NCBI GenBank assembly: GCA_963971305.1
Contig: OZ020308.1
Location: forward strand, 32,455,275-32,519,274
DNA from: Arcuatula senhousia
Lineage: Eukaryota > Mollusca > Bivalvia > Mytilida > Mytilidae
DNA length: 64,000 nt
Direction: 5' to 3'
Shown here piece after piece: positions 1 to 11,567 of the stretch. Positions within the stretch are counted from its first letter, which is position 1. Every line of letters begins with the position of its first letter. The translations under genes and the position numbers were made by a program. Below the pieces are notes generated by a model that saw only the letters and a program-made list of their open reading frames with translations, ran no database searches and was not told the DNA's origin.

Positions 1-1003
1 AGTACATGTAATTTACTAAATCTTGTAAATTTGGAAAACCAATTAGGATAGATGTACCATAAGCAGTTTGTGGTTCATATAAACCAGACTTGCCATGAGA
101 ATGAGAATCAAAGAAGAAATAGGTACTGCCATCAAAATAAACCCCAGAGCATATAGAACCTATCATAACAAGTACTGTTGGTGCATGCTGGATTCCCAAA
201 GCAAGAGCATCTTGTAATGTTAGGAAGTCATTTGTTTGATCAAATTGAACAGCAGAACCAAACAAAACATCCTTTTTTTCAACTTTCATTTTTTTGCTTC
301 CAATTGTAAAAACAGTTGGAATTTCATCTAATGTAAGAAGCATATTCAGAAAATTACCTTGCTCTTTCATCTTATTCACAGTTTCAAGATAAATTCTATC
401 TCCTTCATTTAAAATATTGTCTAGATCTAAAGACTGTTTGTTGTTTACTGCAGTTATTGACAAATAGACTAAACAATTACACGTGCATTGGTTTCCTCTA
501 CTTTCAGATGAAAAGTGTGGATCAGATTGATCAAAATTCCCAAATTGCAAGAATATGCTTTCAAATACGCTTAAATTATCTTGATATATTATTTGATCAT
601 TGTTTGGGAAAGTGCTTTGACAAGTTCTATGGCAATTGCTTTGAGAATCTGTTTGACAATCTATTTGACAATTTACATGACAGTTTATATGACAATTCGT
701 ATGGTAGCTGTTTTTAAGGAGGACAGCTTCCCCCGTTCTATGAAATTTGCTATGGTAGCTGTTTTTAGGGAGGACAGCTTCCCCCGTTCTTTTAAAATTG
801 CTATGGTAGCTGTTGTTTTGGAGGACAGCTTCCCCCGCCACCTTGGTATGGCTGTCAGAGTCACTTGGTCTGTTGTTGGGAACACCAGAGGTATTCCCAG
901 GGCCAGACTCCCCAGTTAAGTCCGTCAGTCTCTTCTCTGTTGACCGAGGGTTTCTGTCACCACTGATCAGTTGTTTTCTTCTCCAGTTTCCTTTTCTAGG
1001 CAT
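1..1003 (-). CDS. OTU/C76-like cysteine protease domain protein, 5' part, open at left edge
   Basis: An uninterrupted reading frame of 334 codons runs from an ATG at 1003 to base 1 with no stop, so the C-terminus is outside the window. Residues 1-60 are basic and polar. About 55-105 are three 17-residue repeats, then a Cys-rich tetrapeptide repeat. The protease-like part starts near 165 with RGNQCTCN (candidate nucleophile Cys173) and contains DSHSH (Asp299, His301), followed by GTSILIGF. That Cys plus Asp-Ser-His arrangement fits OTU-like or herpes-tegument-type (C76) deubiquitinase folds that occur as accessory proteins of large invertebrate transposons, including Helentrons. The assignment is from motif order only. 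Upstream on the minus strand a T-rich tract ends in CAG just before the ATG, so an intron acceptor is possible. Deubiquitinating activity is inference. Confidence 0.6.
   Translation of the reverse strand, partial: MPRKGNWRRKQLISGDRNPRSTEKRLTDLTGESGPGNTSGVPNNRPSDSDSHTKVAGEAVLQNNSYHSNFKRTGEAVLPKNSYHSKFHRTGEAVLLKNSYHTNCHINCHVNCQIDCQTDSQSNCHRTCQSTFPNNDQIIYQDNLSVFESIFLQFGNFDQSDPHFSSESRGNQCTCNCLVYLSITAVNNKQSLDLDNILNEGDRIYLETVNKMKEQGNFLNMLLTLDEIPTVFTIGSKKMKVEKKDVLFGSAVQFDQTNDFLTLQDALALGIQHAPTVLVMIGSICSGVYFDGSTYFFFDSHSHGKSGLYEPQTAYGTSILIGFPNLQDLVNYMY
600..840 (-). repeat. In-frame 51-bp and 12-bp coding minisatellites
   Basis: Three copies of a 51-bp unit (about 685-840) encode 17-residue repeats containing GEAVL and NSYH. 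Next to them (about 600-700) a 12-bp unit gives Cys roughly every four residues (pattern C-H/Q-x-N/D). Both periods are multiples of three, so the protease reading frame survives copy-number change. Confidence 0.75.
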
Positions 1004-1408
1004 TCTGATTGCTACTAAAAAAATATATACATGTATATTAAATGTAAATCTACTTTATACCTTTGGCAGAATTTTGATATTTGAGTTTATATTTGCAAGA
1101 AGTTGTAATTTCCCTCTATATGTTCTATTTTTAGCCATGGCAGCCATATTTTTTACTGAATCAAAAATTGAAATGACAGTTTTGTAGAGGATATCCTAGA
1201 GAAAAACTATACAAAATCTGGTTACATTTGTACGTATGGTTTCAGAGAAGATTTTTGAAAATTTAGACAGACAGACACCAAGTGATGACAACAGTTCATT
1301 TGGTCGCGGCCAGCTACAAATAAAGCTTGTGCTCTGTTTAAGTCATCGAGCACTTTGTTACCTTTTTACACGGTGCTGTTTTATATCAAATATTTTCAAA
1401 TATAATAA
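1004..1408. other. Noncoding, no gene seen
   Basis: AT-rich sequence without a convincing exon. It includes one copy (1191-1253) of a roughly 55-bp sequence beginning CCTAGAGAAAAACTATAC that recurs at 2779-2840, on the other side of the element at 1409-2776. The pair may be old flanking sequence or element ends. Confidence 0.5.
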
Positions 1409-2776
1409 AAAGCTACGCCGAGCGCAGCATGATATGACCGCAACAAGTTGAACCCTGTACGTTGGAGGCCCAATATGGATTGTCAAATGCTTTGGACACA
1501 TGCAGCCCATGGTGGACTCAAAAAGGTTTTTGATAATGCATTCTGTGGTTGACTTTAAATGAAAAATGCATATATATATATTTGACATATTTATGCAAAC
1601 TCTTATAATTGATGTTTTTGGCTCCTTTGACCCCTAATATCTCAAAAACAGTAAGAGATATTGCAAATCTAATTGAAAAATGCACCAGTGAATTTGACAA
1701 GGATTCCAATGAAAAAAAGATTTACAAAATCGGACAATAAATTAAAAAGTTGACTTTTTGGATGTGGCCCATATTTGGCCCCCCGTAGTAATGTAACGGT
1801 GAAATTTATATCAAAACAACTGACACGTTAAGTTGACAGAATTAAATGAGTAATTCAATAAAAAAAGAATTTTCAAAATTGAATGAATAGTAAACATTCT
1901 ACAGCAGCATTGTCACCCGTTTTAGCCCCTTTTGGCCCTTTTTTCTAAAACGGTAGCTATATATAGGGGGCCACAAACCTGAAATGCAATTGCAAGCTTT
2001 TTTAAGTGGATAGTAACAATGTTAAAATTTCATAACAAATGGTTTACTGACTTAAAAACTTAAGTTCTTAAAACCATTGATCCAGACAAACACTTATAAT
2101 TTATGTTTTCGGCCCCTTTGACCCCTAATTTCCAGAAAACAGTAAGAGATAATACAAATCTGATTGAAAAACGCAGCCAGGAAATTTGATAAAGATTCCA
2201 ATAAAAAAAAAGATTGTGAATTATGTACATTTTATTTAGACCTTGGGCCGATTGCAGAACTGCGAGCAGCGCCTACTGGTCTTGCTAAAGGCTGCTGGCA
2301 GTTTTTCATTGTGGGTTTTCTAAATTACCGCTTATTGTGTGGGCTGTGTTGCATACACTTATTCCACATCTCATCATTTTCTATTTCAAAATTGAACCAC
2401 AAAAAAAAAGTTGATTTTTTGGGTGTGGCCCATTTTTGGCCCCCTGTAGCAATGTAATGGTGCAATTTATATCAAAATCATTGACACATTCAGTTCATAG
2501 AATTTAATGAGGAATGCAATAAAAAAAGAATTTTTAAAATCGAATGATTAATAAACATTCTACAGAAGTTTTGTCAATACACCCATTTTAGCCCCTTTTG
2601 GCCCTCTTTTCTTAAACGCTAGGGGCCACAAACCCCAAATACAATACCAACCTTCCTTTAGTGGTTACAAACATCATATCCGAATTTCATAACAAACGGT
2701 CAATATTTACTTAAGTTATCGCACGGAAACCAAATGTCCCCAGACGACGACGACGCAGACGACATCGCCATAACAT
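1409..2776 (-). mobile_element. Helentron-like non-autonomous element, family H2, reverse orientation
   Basis: The left edge reads AAAAAGCTACGCCGAGCGC, the reverse complement of the 3' palindrome GCGCTCGGCGTAGCTTTTT seen in the copies ending near 17966, 18974, 19495 and 27930. It is followed by ATGATATGACCGCAACA, the mirrored subterminal repeat. The body is repeated low-complexity text with GGGGCCA and CCGATTTT blocks in two rough copies. The right end stops in a GACGACGACG run, where the hairpin end of this family normally starts, so it is slightly truncated. No coding capacity. Confidence 0.6.
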
Positions 2777-2840
2777 TATCCTAGAGAAAAACTATACAAA
2801 ATTTGGTTACATTTGTACATATGGTTTCAGAGAAAAATTT

Positions 2841-4745
2841 GCGTTCCTATAAAAACTAGTACTATAATTTTTGGAAAAAAAACATTACTTTAATTTTTTC
2901 CAGTGCTCTTATTTTTTTCTGGGGAAAACACTGAAACATTGTATGTGGATAACTATTATGTGACCTTCTGATATAGGATATTTTCAAAGGGAAATAACTG
3001 ATTGAAAACTTCTAAAGCATTTTTTTAAACCTTTTTTATCTATATTCTGGTTTTGAAATCAAGTCAACAAAAACACCTACACAATGTAATTATGTATATG
3101 TCATAGACGAAATTCCAATTTCAATTTCTTTTTGGCTATTGTCAAAATCTTACTGGATAACTTTTAAATTTCATTATTTGAGTAAAAATGACCCTCCATA
3201 AGTAAAATGATAATTTATTTCATGTTTAACAAAACACCTTAAATATGTTGGTAGAAAAATTCATTCCCTGTGCTCTGTATTATAATTAGTCACCATTTTA
3301 CTCCAATTGACCTCTTGTGACCCCTATTCTAACACTCAGATCGTTGTGCTATGGCACAAATGGAATAACATTTATTGTGCATGAATCAAATAACCACAAA
3401 AACATGATTCTGTCTGCTTTTATGAGACAGTAATAAAAAGCCTTTAACAACTAACATACAGATCAAGTCTTGAAATGCCCTTACATCATCACAGTGTATT
3501 TGACTGAAAATTTCTCCAAAACTATATTCAATGGTACAAAATTTCAAATGATTCACTTTTTCATAAGGAAAAATAATATGTATGGTTTATATAGAGTGGC
3601 AAACTCAACAGTTTTTGAGTTATGACCAATTTTGTCATCTAAATCCTTATTTTATAAAAGGCTGGTCCCAAGCCAACATTGCCGTCACGCTTGGGGTAGT
3701 CGTTAATATGCTTTTCCATAAGGAGATATAATGTATATGGTTATATGGTGGGGTTCTGTATAGTTTTTAAATTATTACCAATTTTGTCATGTAAGGGGGT
3801 GACTCTTAAAAGTCTATAGAACCCCTGCCCTTTAGTATCAGATGATTAACTTTTCCAACTGGGCAAACAATATACATGTACAATGTATATGGTTACAGAG
3901 TGGGGAACTCAATGTTTTCAAGTTACAAGAAATGCATATTGAAATAAAATTTAGCAGATGTAAAATTACCCACTGTCACAAAAATAAAACAAATACATAA
4001 AAATTAATAAACCTTTATAGTACTCTCTTTCTATGTCACCACTATACTACACCAAGCTTAATATAGTTATCTTTTCATTTGTTAAACTGTTTTCCTTAAT
4101 AGCTGTATGTATATGTGTTTACTGAATCATTTATAATTTGTGTTAAAACCATTTATTGTTAATGTGTTAAACAAATAAATATTTCGTATTTTAGCAGGTT
4201 CAATACTGCAATAGCCTTGAATAACCGGTTTTCGTACTATTAGTAAACGATTGTGACATCATCTCTTCCATTGAATATTCATGGGAAGTACAAAATTATT
4301 CATATGACGGACGAAAACGTATGATCTTACTTGCAAACCAGAAATATGTCAGATCAAGTCTGGAAGGGCCCTGTTCATAAACAATTAAAACTTTTCTAAA
4401 TAACAACAACAAACTTATATATTTGGAAATCAAGGCACCACGAAGGACAGAAAAATAAAATGAATATAAAATCTTTTCAATCATTCTGTAAAATCTCTTA
4501 AATACACTATATCATGTTTTTTTTGGGGCAAACAGAGTGTTTGATTGGGAGGTCTTTTTTCCATGACAGCCATCTTACCTCTCAACAGCAAAACATGCCT
4601 ACTGAGCATGTGCAGCTAACAGTTGAAAATGTTAAATTCATGAATAAAAAACCCAGAACAGTTTCCAAAATAAACAAACAAAAATTAATAAATAAATAAA
4701 TTTATGAATAAAATAACATTTACAGATATTTAATAAATATAATTG
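2841..4745. other. Noncoding AT-rich sequence, no gene seen
   Basis: No reading frame, splice pattern or RNA gene stands out in this 1.9 kb. It is AT-rich with homopolymers. Short repeated phrases typical of the Helentron-like cores elsewhere in the window suggest decayed repeat DNA. Confidence 0.5.
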
Positions 4746-5724
4746 TGCTTAAACATATGTAATTCAAAATTTTCAAATATTTTCTATAGTTTTCAAGATA
4801 CAGGGCTAATTTATTGAAAATTTTGAAAAAAAAGAAAAGACAATAATTCATACATCAATTGTTGGATCTTCTTGAAAACTTCTGGCCAGGTAAATCTTAA
4901 ATTTCTGACCCCTTTTATTCCACCACAATTTTGGTACCTGTGACCGTTTTTGAGTTATTAGCAGCAACCTTCAATTTACCCCTATGTTCTATTTTTAGCA
5001 ATGACAACCATGTTTTTTGACGAATAAAAAAATTGAACAATGGAATTATAGTCATTATGCCATTGAACAAGTGTGCCAAGTTAAGATGCAGTTGGTCTAA
5101 TGGTGTCAGACAAGTTCATCTTTATTTTACGTGAAATGAAAAATGGTAAATTTTGAAGCTTTAAGAGCCATAACTCCAATAAGAAATGGTCCTGCGGCAT
5201 TGACCTAATTACATGAAATGTAGATCTTGATGTGCTTAATTATGTGCAATTTCAATTTTTGAAATATCTTGTATAGTTTTCAAGATATTAGACTAAATAA
5301 GTGCAAAATTTTGAAAAAATCCAGAAAAAGGGCAATAACTCCTACATTGGTTGTTGGATCTTCTTTATAATTTCAGGGCAGGTAGATCTTGAAGTGTCAA
5401 ACACTTTTACCCTATGCCAGAATTTTAATATCTGTAACCGTTTTCAAGTTATTTGCAAAAAACTGCAATTTTCCCCTATGTTCTATTTTTAGCCATGGCC
5501 GCCATGTTTTTCAACGAATCAAAAATCCCCACGCTAGTTTTATACTACCTATGCTAATTAACAACTGTGCCAAATTTAAAAGCCATTGGACTTATGGTGT
5601 TAGAGGAGTTAACGTTAGAAAAATGTTAACGACGACGGACGACGACGGACGACGGACGACGACGGACGACGACGGACGCCAAGTGATGGCAATAGCTCAC
5701 ATGGACCTTTGGTCCAGGTGAGCT
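4746..5724 (-). mobile_element. Helentron-like element, family H1, reverse orientation, truncated
   Basis: The right end is a 31-nt hairpin (5694-5724): AGCTCACATGGACC, loop TTT, then GGTCCAGGTGAGCT. Just left of it is a GACGACGGACGA-rich run. The body repeats the same core phrases (thermal-noise-like AT text with 'atagttttcaagata' and 'ttctatttttagcca') as the full copy at 19496-20943, in the opposite orientation. The mirrored left end and palindrome are not present. It abuts, and probably truncated, the CR1-like LINE at 5734. Confidence 0.7.
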
Positions 5725-5733
5725 AAAAACACT

Positions 5734-7135
5734 TTGGAAGAAATTGTTAAGCAGTTCTGCCTTTTTTTGATCGTTTGTGTGTAGTTCTCCTTTTTCATCT
5801 ATGATACCTGGTATATTTTCTTTCGGTTTCGTTTTAGATTGGACAAATTTCCAGAATATTTTGCTATCTTCTTTCATGTTCACCGCGATACTTTTTTCAT
5901 AGTTGTATTTTGCTACTCTTACTAGATTTTTTGCTGTTCTTTTGGAAGTTTCATATCTCTGTTTGTTGTGTTCATTTTTACAGTACTTTTATTTTAGCCA
6001 TAGTCTGCGTTTCTGAGTGATTGCTTGTAAGGCTTCCTCATTCATCCATGGGGTATTGAATGTGTTTGGTCTGGTTTTGCACTCCGGTATGTTTTCTGTG
6101 TACGTGCTTGATATTCTATCGGCAAAACTGTCCCAAATTTCATCAATTCCTCCTTCAGCCAGTATGGTTTCCCAGTTCGTTTCTTCAAGTTGTTTATTTA
6201 TAATATCGTACTTTCCTCTGAAGAAACTTAATTTGTTTGTGTTGTTGGTCGCTTTTTGTATTCCGAGGAAACGTTTTGGTTTTGAGTACTTTTCGTTTTC
6301 AACTGTTTTGGATTTTGACCTTCCAATGTTCTGGTTTAAATGCTACTGATGAGAGGTTACTCCTTGAAATATCGATATATAGCATATCTAAATTAACCGT
6401 TTATACCCGCGTTTTGGTATTTGTAATTTTAAAATTGAATTCTAGGATTTCATGGTCACTGTTTCCCAGGGGTGCGCTATGAGTCACTTCGTCTATCATA
6501 CCTGCTTCATTTGTTAAAATTAAATCTAGTAGGCTTGGGTTGTTATCTGACCTGAATCTAGTTGGCCCCTTTACATGTTGATATAGATACGCATCTAGTA
6601 CTGTTTCGTGGAATTTTGTTGCTAGGTGCTCTGGACCGACATTTGTTCTATTGTTAATCCAGTTTATTTCTTTAAAGTTGAAGTCACCAACATGTAGTAT
6701 GTAGTTAAATTTTTGGTTTGTGAAGTTGATTTTTTGTAGTATTGACTCAAGCTCTTTAATACATCCATCGTTTTTTACACTCGGGCTTCTGTATGTACAT
6801 GTAACTAATAGTTTTATCCCATTCATTCCTTGTATTCCTATCTGGACGTATTCAATGTATTGGTTAGCTCTAGATTCAATTTGGTACGCTTTTAATTCTT
6901 CTTTTGTATAGATTAAGCACCATCTACCTGTACTTGTGTTTTCGTGTGACATAAACAAATCATATCCTTTTATTTTCCACTCCTTTTTCCATTCATCTGA
7001 TTTTTTTAATTTATCATTGTCGTCTAGCCTCTTAGGCATAGTCTCACTGATACATATGATATCGTTCAATTGCTTATTGTTTATCGTGACTAATTCATCG
7101 TGTTTATTGTTAAAACCATCTGCATTACAATACAT
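5734..7135 (-). pseudogene. CR1-like LINE ORF2, endonuclease and linker only
   Basis: The minus strand from 7135 to 6401 encodes an exonuclease-endonuclease-phosphatase type domain: ICISETMPK near the start, then HVGDFNFKEINW and LGNSDHEILEF, the GDFN and SDH catalytic blocks of APE-type LINE endonucleases. The frame then breaks, and 6400-5734 carries the endonuclease-RT linker, including KIFWKFVQSKTK and ELLNNFFQSVF, wording characteristic of CR1-group elements. No reverse transcriptase follows: the copy ends at 5734 against an H1 element. With the frameshifts this is a dead fragment. The CR1 clade is inferred from the linker motif and the neighbouring PHD-type ORF1. Confidence 0.8.
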
Positions 7136-7189
7136 ACTTTTTAGGTGCTCGCTATTTACAGTGTCATTTAAAAACGTAAAACTCTTTTC

Positions 7190-8380
7190 CTATAGGTGCT
7201 TGGTTAATGATGGAGGACTGCTTTGGGTCTTTTGTCCCACATCAAAGCCTCCTATTATGGTAGCCTCCCCAAGTGTTGACAACGACATTTTATCATTCAT
7301 GTTTATGTTGTTTAAGGGTGCTAGGATTCCCTGAGATTGAGATCCATACTGGGTATTTAAAATGGTTTCTTCCATGAGGTTAGCTGAATCGTCATCAATT
7401 GTAATATTGTGGTCATGTGAATTACTAGTAAGTGGCATTGTGTTAGTTTTCGGTTTCTCGGGTTTCTTGCTTTGTTTTGATTTCTGACCACCTCTTCTCT
7501 TTTTGTTTTCAGCTCTTTGTTGGACCGTTAGATCTTTTGCTATAATGCAGCGTGACAATATATGATCCTCTCTCATGTTTTAAGTCTATTTGCTGCGTCC
7601 AGTATGTCTTTTCTGTGTTTTTTGTTGTTGAACACTATTTTTAGAGGCCTTGTGTTTTTTTCTGACCGGTTGCCTAGCCTGAATATTGTTTTTACGTCCG
7701 GGGTTTCTACCTTGAGAAAGGAGCACAGTTCCTTAAGGGTATTGTTGTCGTACTCTTTCCTTGCTTCGCTTGATTCGCTGCGGCTTTCCGGTACATTGAA
7801 CAATATTAGATTCATTGCTCTAGTTTTTTGGTCCTCAATTTCTCTCACCTCCTTACGTACATCGTCCTGCAGTGTACTTTTAATTTCGCATTTGATGCTT
7901 TCTATGAGGGTTTTATGTTAGTGATTTCCTCCTGTACTTTATCCTGTATAATGGACCCTATTGCTCCAACTTTTGACTGAATTGTTTCAAGTTTTTCATT
8001 AGTTGTTTCCTCTATTGATTGCAGTTGTTTTTTCATTCCAGTTAGACTGGGGAAGTTTTGTTTACACCCATTACAAGTCCAAAGACAGTTTTGTGCGTGG
8101 TCTTGCTTTAGTGCCATAAATAGTTGTACTGATATGTTGGTACAATCCATACAGTAGTCTAGCTCACCGATACTGCATGTTAGGGCGTCCTTGTTACTTT
8201 CTAAATGTTTATCGCATTTTGGACAGTAATTACTTCCTAGTCTCTGCCTTTTGTCTCGTCTTTGAGGGGGTACAGGTGTAAACAGAATATAATATTGGAC
8301 ATATCTAGATTTGGGTCTGTTCTAGGTCTAACAATTAGTGCGGAGCTTCTCTGCAGCTCTGTTTGTTTGTTTTCGGACAT
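7190..8380 (-). pseudogene. CR1-like LINE ORF1 with PHD-type zinc finger and RRM-like region
   Basis: ATG at 8380. After one frameshift the frame encodes a Cys-rich finger: CPKC, then a TC and YCMDC block, then WTCNGC, spacing consistent with a PHD finger. A coiled-coil segment (KLETIQSKVGAIGSI) follows, then RAMNLILFNVPESRSE, a pattern like the RRM-type region of LINE ORF1 proteins. The C-terminal part is Lys/Asn/Gln-rich and ends at 7190. At least three frame breaks (near 8290, 7900 and 7575) make it non-functional. It lies 55 bp upstream of the endonuclease ORF on the same strand, the usual LINE order. Expected role: an RNA-binding chaperone of the retrotransposition particle. Confidence 0.7.
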
Positions 8381-8389
8381 CCTTTAAAT

Positions 8390-9164
8390 GGCGAAGCTTC
8401 CTTGCCTTGTGTTTATGTTATGTTTTTTTTTCGTTGTTTTCGGCAAAGCTCCTTTGCCGTAGGTAGTGTTCTTGTATAATATTACAGGGTTTGCAATGCT
8501 TAACTGCTATGATATATTAATTGGCGAAGCTTCCTTGCCTTGTATTGTTGAGATATGTGCGGTTAGCAATGCCTCACTGCTCTGACACACTGATATAATT
8601 GGCGAAGCTTCCTTGCCTTATTTTACTGGGATTTTTATGGTTTGCTATGCTTCACTGCTAATTGGCGAAGCTTCCTTGCCGTATATTGTATATATTGATG
8701 CGATTTGTGTGGTTTGCAATGCTTCACTGCTATGATATAGTGATTTATTGGCAAAGCTTCTTTGCCTTGTTTTATTTCTTAATTTGTGTGGTGATTTGTG
8801 CGATTAGCAATGCTTCACTGCTATGATATAGTGATTTATTTGCAAAGCTTCTTTGCCTTGTTTTATTTTTCAATTTTGTGTGGTGATTTGTGCGATTAGC
8901 AATGCTTCACTGCTATGATAGGGTTTTGATTGGTTGATTGCGTTTGGCCTTGAAAGAAACATGTTATTGTTTTCCAATATTGAATAATTTGTAGTTTGCA
9001 ATGCTTCACTGCTAGAGTATTCAACTAAGTTAATTGGCAAGCTTCCTTGCCTTGTTTAAAAAGTTATTTATTTATTTTATATTATTTTTATGGTATTTGT
9101 GGGGTTTGCAATGCGTCACTGCAATGGTATAGTATCCCTGATTAATTGGCGAAGCTTCCTTGTC
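8390..9164. repeat. Array of two alternating hairpin motifs
   Basis: Motif X (consensus GGCGAAGCTTCCTTGCC) occurs at about 8390, 8442, 8523, 8601, 8664, 8750, 8841, 9036 and 9148. Motif Y (GCAATGCTTCACTGC) occurs at about 8493, 8566, 8644, 8716, 8807, 8899, 8998 and 9108. They alternate almost strictly at 35-110 bp spacing. Some X copies form a perfect 7-bp stem (GGCAAAG / CTTTGCC). The DNA between them is AT-rich and less conserved. The array lies between the SGNH-like ORF and the PHD-type ORF1 of a minus-strand LINE, so it may be its 5' UTR or promoter. Confidence 0.85.
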
Positions 9165-9304
9165 TTGTGTTATATTTTTTCTATATTACATGCAAATAAA
9201 AAATGTTCATTTGTAAACAAGATATGTGTATAGTCACTGATTTCTAATTAATATAGCAAAGCATCTCTGCTTACCTGTGGGGTACATTAAGCTGTATTCC
9301 ACCA

Positions 9305-10631
9305 CTAACAGCTCTGGATTCGATTTTCTGTTTCGACTGCCAACTGTATAGATTTGTACAACCACAACCTTGAAAGGGTCCTACCTGGATGGAGCCCGTC
9401 AGTGTGTAGGGTAAAGTTTTTTCTATACACTACTCTCGATAGCTTCCTACCTTTCCGACCTTCAATGATATCTTGTGATATTCTTGGGGGGTGGTATTGG
9501 TTGTGAGTGAGTTGGTGTTTTACGCCCATGCAACGCTATATAGGTTATATACAGGCGATGAAAAGGATGATAAAATGAACATGAAATGATGATGATAAAT
9601 GAAATATGGGGATGGGGTGGGACACAAAGGAACGGTAAATTTTGAAGAACCACAGGAAAAGAGAAGAGTTGGGTAGGGGCGGAAAATTTAGCCTATGTGG
9701 TGCACTACTGGGCGGTCCTCAAAGGGGTCTTTTACGTGCATGAAGCGTGGCACTCTCCACACACGTTGGCCCACTATGGTCGGCGGTCAGGGTTTCCGTA
9801 TTATAGACCTGACAACCCCCGCGGACGAGGGCTACCCTATTCAGCCACCTAGGGTACACACTTGGTCGCTCTGTGGGCTGAGCACTGACCCGACGTCAGA
9901 ATCCCAAGACCCTTAGTCGCCTCTTACAACAAGCTAGGCTCTGCTGCGGGCCTATTCGCCACCCGGGCCCCGCACGGGACTTGGTATTGGTTGAGTTGTT
10001 TGACTCTCTCGTTGTGGTAGTCTACAATTTTATGTAGTTCTTTGTCAACATTAGTTGGGTACGAAACACTTCTCTGCTTTTTTATCTTGTTTATTACTAG
10101 CTGATGATACTGCTTTTTGCACACAACTTTAAGGGATTTTCCTATTTTTTTACTCTTTTTGATGTATCACCACGTTTGGGGGTTGGTGTTTTATTGTATA
10201 TATTCAGTGAATAGTACGGACACTCAATGAATATTACTTCAGCATTATAGTTTGCCCTTTTGATACGGTCAGCAAAGTCAGTATATTCACCTACTAAGTA
10301 CTCTATATTTTGATATTTAGCATGAAATTGTCTAATATAGGTATACTTCCTCCTTTGTTGTGAGATCACATGTTCCCAGCCAGATCAAGACTGTTGGTGC
10401 CTTTGCTCTCCTTACTTTGTGCAGGAGGGTATACAGGTGATCACTATCGTCGACGTCTGCTCCACTTTTTTCGAGAATTTCAAATTTTCCTTTCAAATGG
10501 ATTGGAACATTGTCATATAGGGATTTTCCCTTGCTGTCCGTATATAAAGACACCTCACGTGATAGTTTACAGTTCCTTAAAGTTTTATAAAGTTCACGAT
10601 AAATTCGATTATTCTTTTTTTCCAGCGACAT
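9305..10631 (-). pseudogene. SGNH-hydrolase-like ORF, split by a SINE
   Basis: Reading leftwards from an ATG at 10631, the frame shows SLYTDSKGKSL (block I, Ser in a DSKG context), SGADVDD, IWLGTCDLT (block III-like), FIECPYYSL and, after the SINE, LHTDGLHPGRTLSRLW (block V Asp-x-x-His). This is the block order of GDSL/SGNH esterases. One base-level frame shift lies near 10350, and a SINE (9504-9981) interrupts the frame inside an NQY codon run that its 12-bp duplication repeats. Otherwise the frame continues to a stop near 9305. Esterase-type ORFs occur in CR1 and L2 LINEs, and this one is on the same strand upstream of CR1-like ORFs, so it may belong to that element. Cellular origin cannot be excluded. 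Confidence 0.6.
9504..9981 (-). mobile_element. SINE, (ACTC)n-tailed subfamily, with 12-bp target duplication
   Basis: On the minus strand it starts GTCCCGTGCGGGGCCCGG and ends with CGTAAAACACCAACTCACTCA. It is flanked by TGGTATTGGTTG at 9492-9503 and 9982-9993. It interrupts the SGNH-like ORF. The short frames inside it are artefacts of a conserved repeat. Confidence 0.9.
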
Positions 10632-10882
10632 GTACAGTTTTTATATGGCGGCAAGTTCAAATCACAAGGTTCAAGTTTGAATTTCCATTTTCACATGAAA
10701 TCCAGAAATAAAGAATATATGAGTCCTCAAAAAACTAAATCAGCATTTGTCTCGACTAAATTAACACTATTTGAGATAAATTATCCTTTCATTTTGAATG
10801 GATGGCGATAGATTTAGATTTTCTTCACAGCTCAGTTTTGAAAAGCGACCATAACCAGAACCGGAAGTTTTCGTTTTTCTAA

Positions 10883-11314
10883 CAGGCGATGAACATGATA
10901 AGGTGATAAAATGAACATGAAATGATGATGATAAATGAAATATGGGGATATGGTGGGAAACAAAGGACCGGTATATTTTGAAGACCCACAGGAAAAGGGG
11001 AGTGGTGGGTAGGGGCAGAAAATTTAGCCTATGTGGTGCACTACTTGGCGGTCCACATAGGGGTCTTTTACGTGCATGAAGCGTGGCACTCTCTACACAC
11101 GTTGGCCCACTATGGTCGGTGGTCAGGGTTTCCGTATTTTAGACCTGACAACCCCCGCGGACGAGGGCTACCCTATTCAGCCACCTAGGGTACACACTTG
11201 GTCGCTCTATGGGCTGAGCACTGACCCGACGTCAGAACCCCAAGACCCTTAGTCGCCTCTTACGACAAGCTAGGCTCTGCTGCGGGCCTATTCGCCACCC
11301 TGTCCCGCACAGGA
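10883..11314 (-). mobile_element. SINE, (ACTC)n subfamily, 3'-truncated
   Basis: Same family as 9504-9981 but lacking the tail: the left edge begins ACAGGCGATGAACATGA and the head at the right is degraded (CACCCTGTCCCGCACAGG). No clear target duplication. Confidence 0.8.
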
Positions 11315-11567
11315 CTTTCGCATTTTAAAACAGAAATGTGTTATGTCTTTACATTAAAGTTAGACTATAATATTTATTTAAGCACAATTCGGCTGTGCTT
11401 TGTAATATTCTATGTTTTATTATTGATATAAAACACGTCTAATGTCGCTTTTACATTTATTTATATAAATTTCTATTTTATTCAAAGATTTTATGCATTC
11501 GATCAAGGAGTCACGTGATACAATAGGCGAAATGAACTTAAAAATTCCGTATTTTAGATTGAATTGA
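11315..11567. other. Noncoding, no gene seen
   Basis: AT-rich spacer between a truncated SINE and a short GACGGAT repeat. Nothing recognisable. Confidence 0.4.

Noticed and set aside
6341..6380. Second hammerhead candidate (CTGATGAGAGG followed by GAAATATCG)
   Set aside because: Stem II does not close properly, and there is no matching stem I or GTC triplet.
8390..9164. CRISPR-like array
   Set aside because: Two alternating hairpin words with irregular spacing in a eukaryotic LINE context; no uniform repeat-spacer pattern or cas genes.
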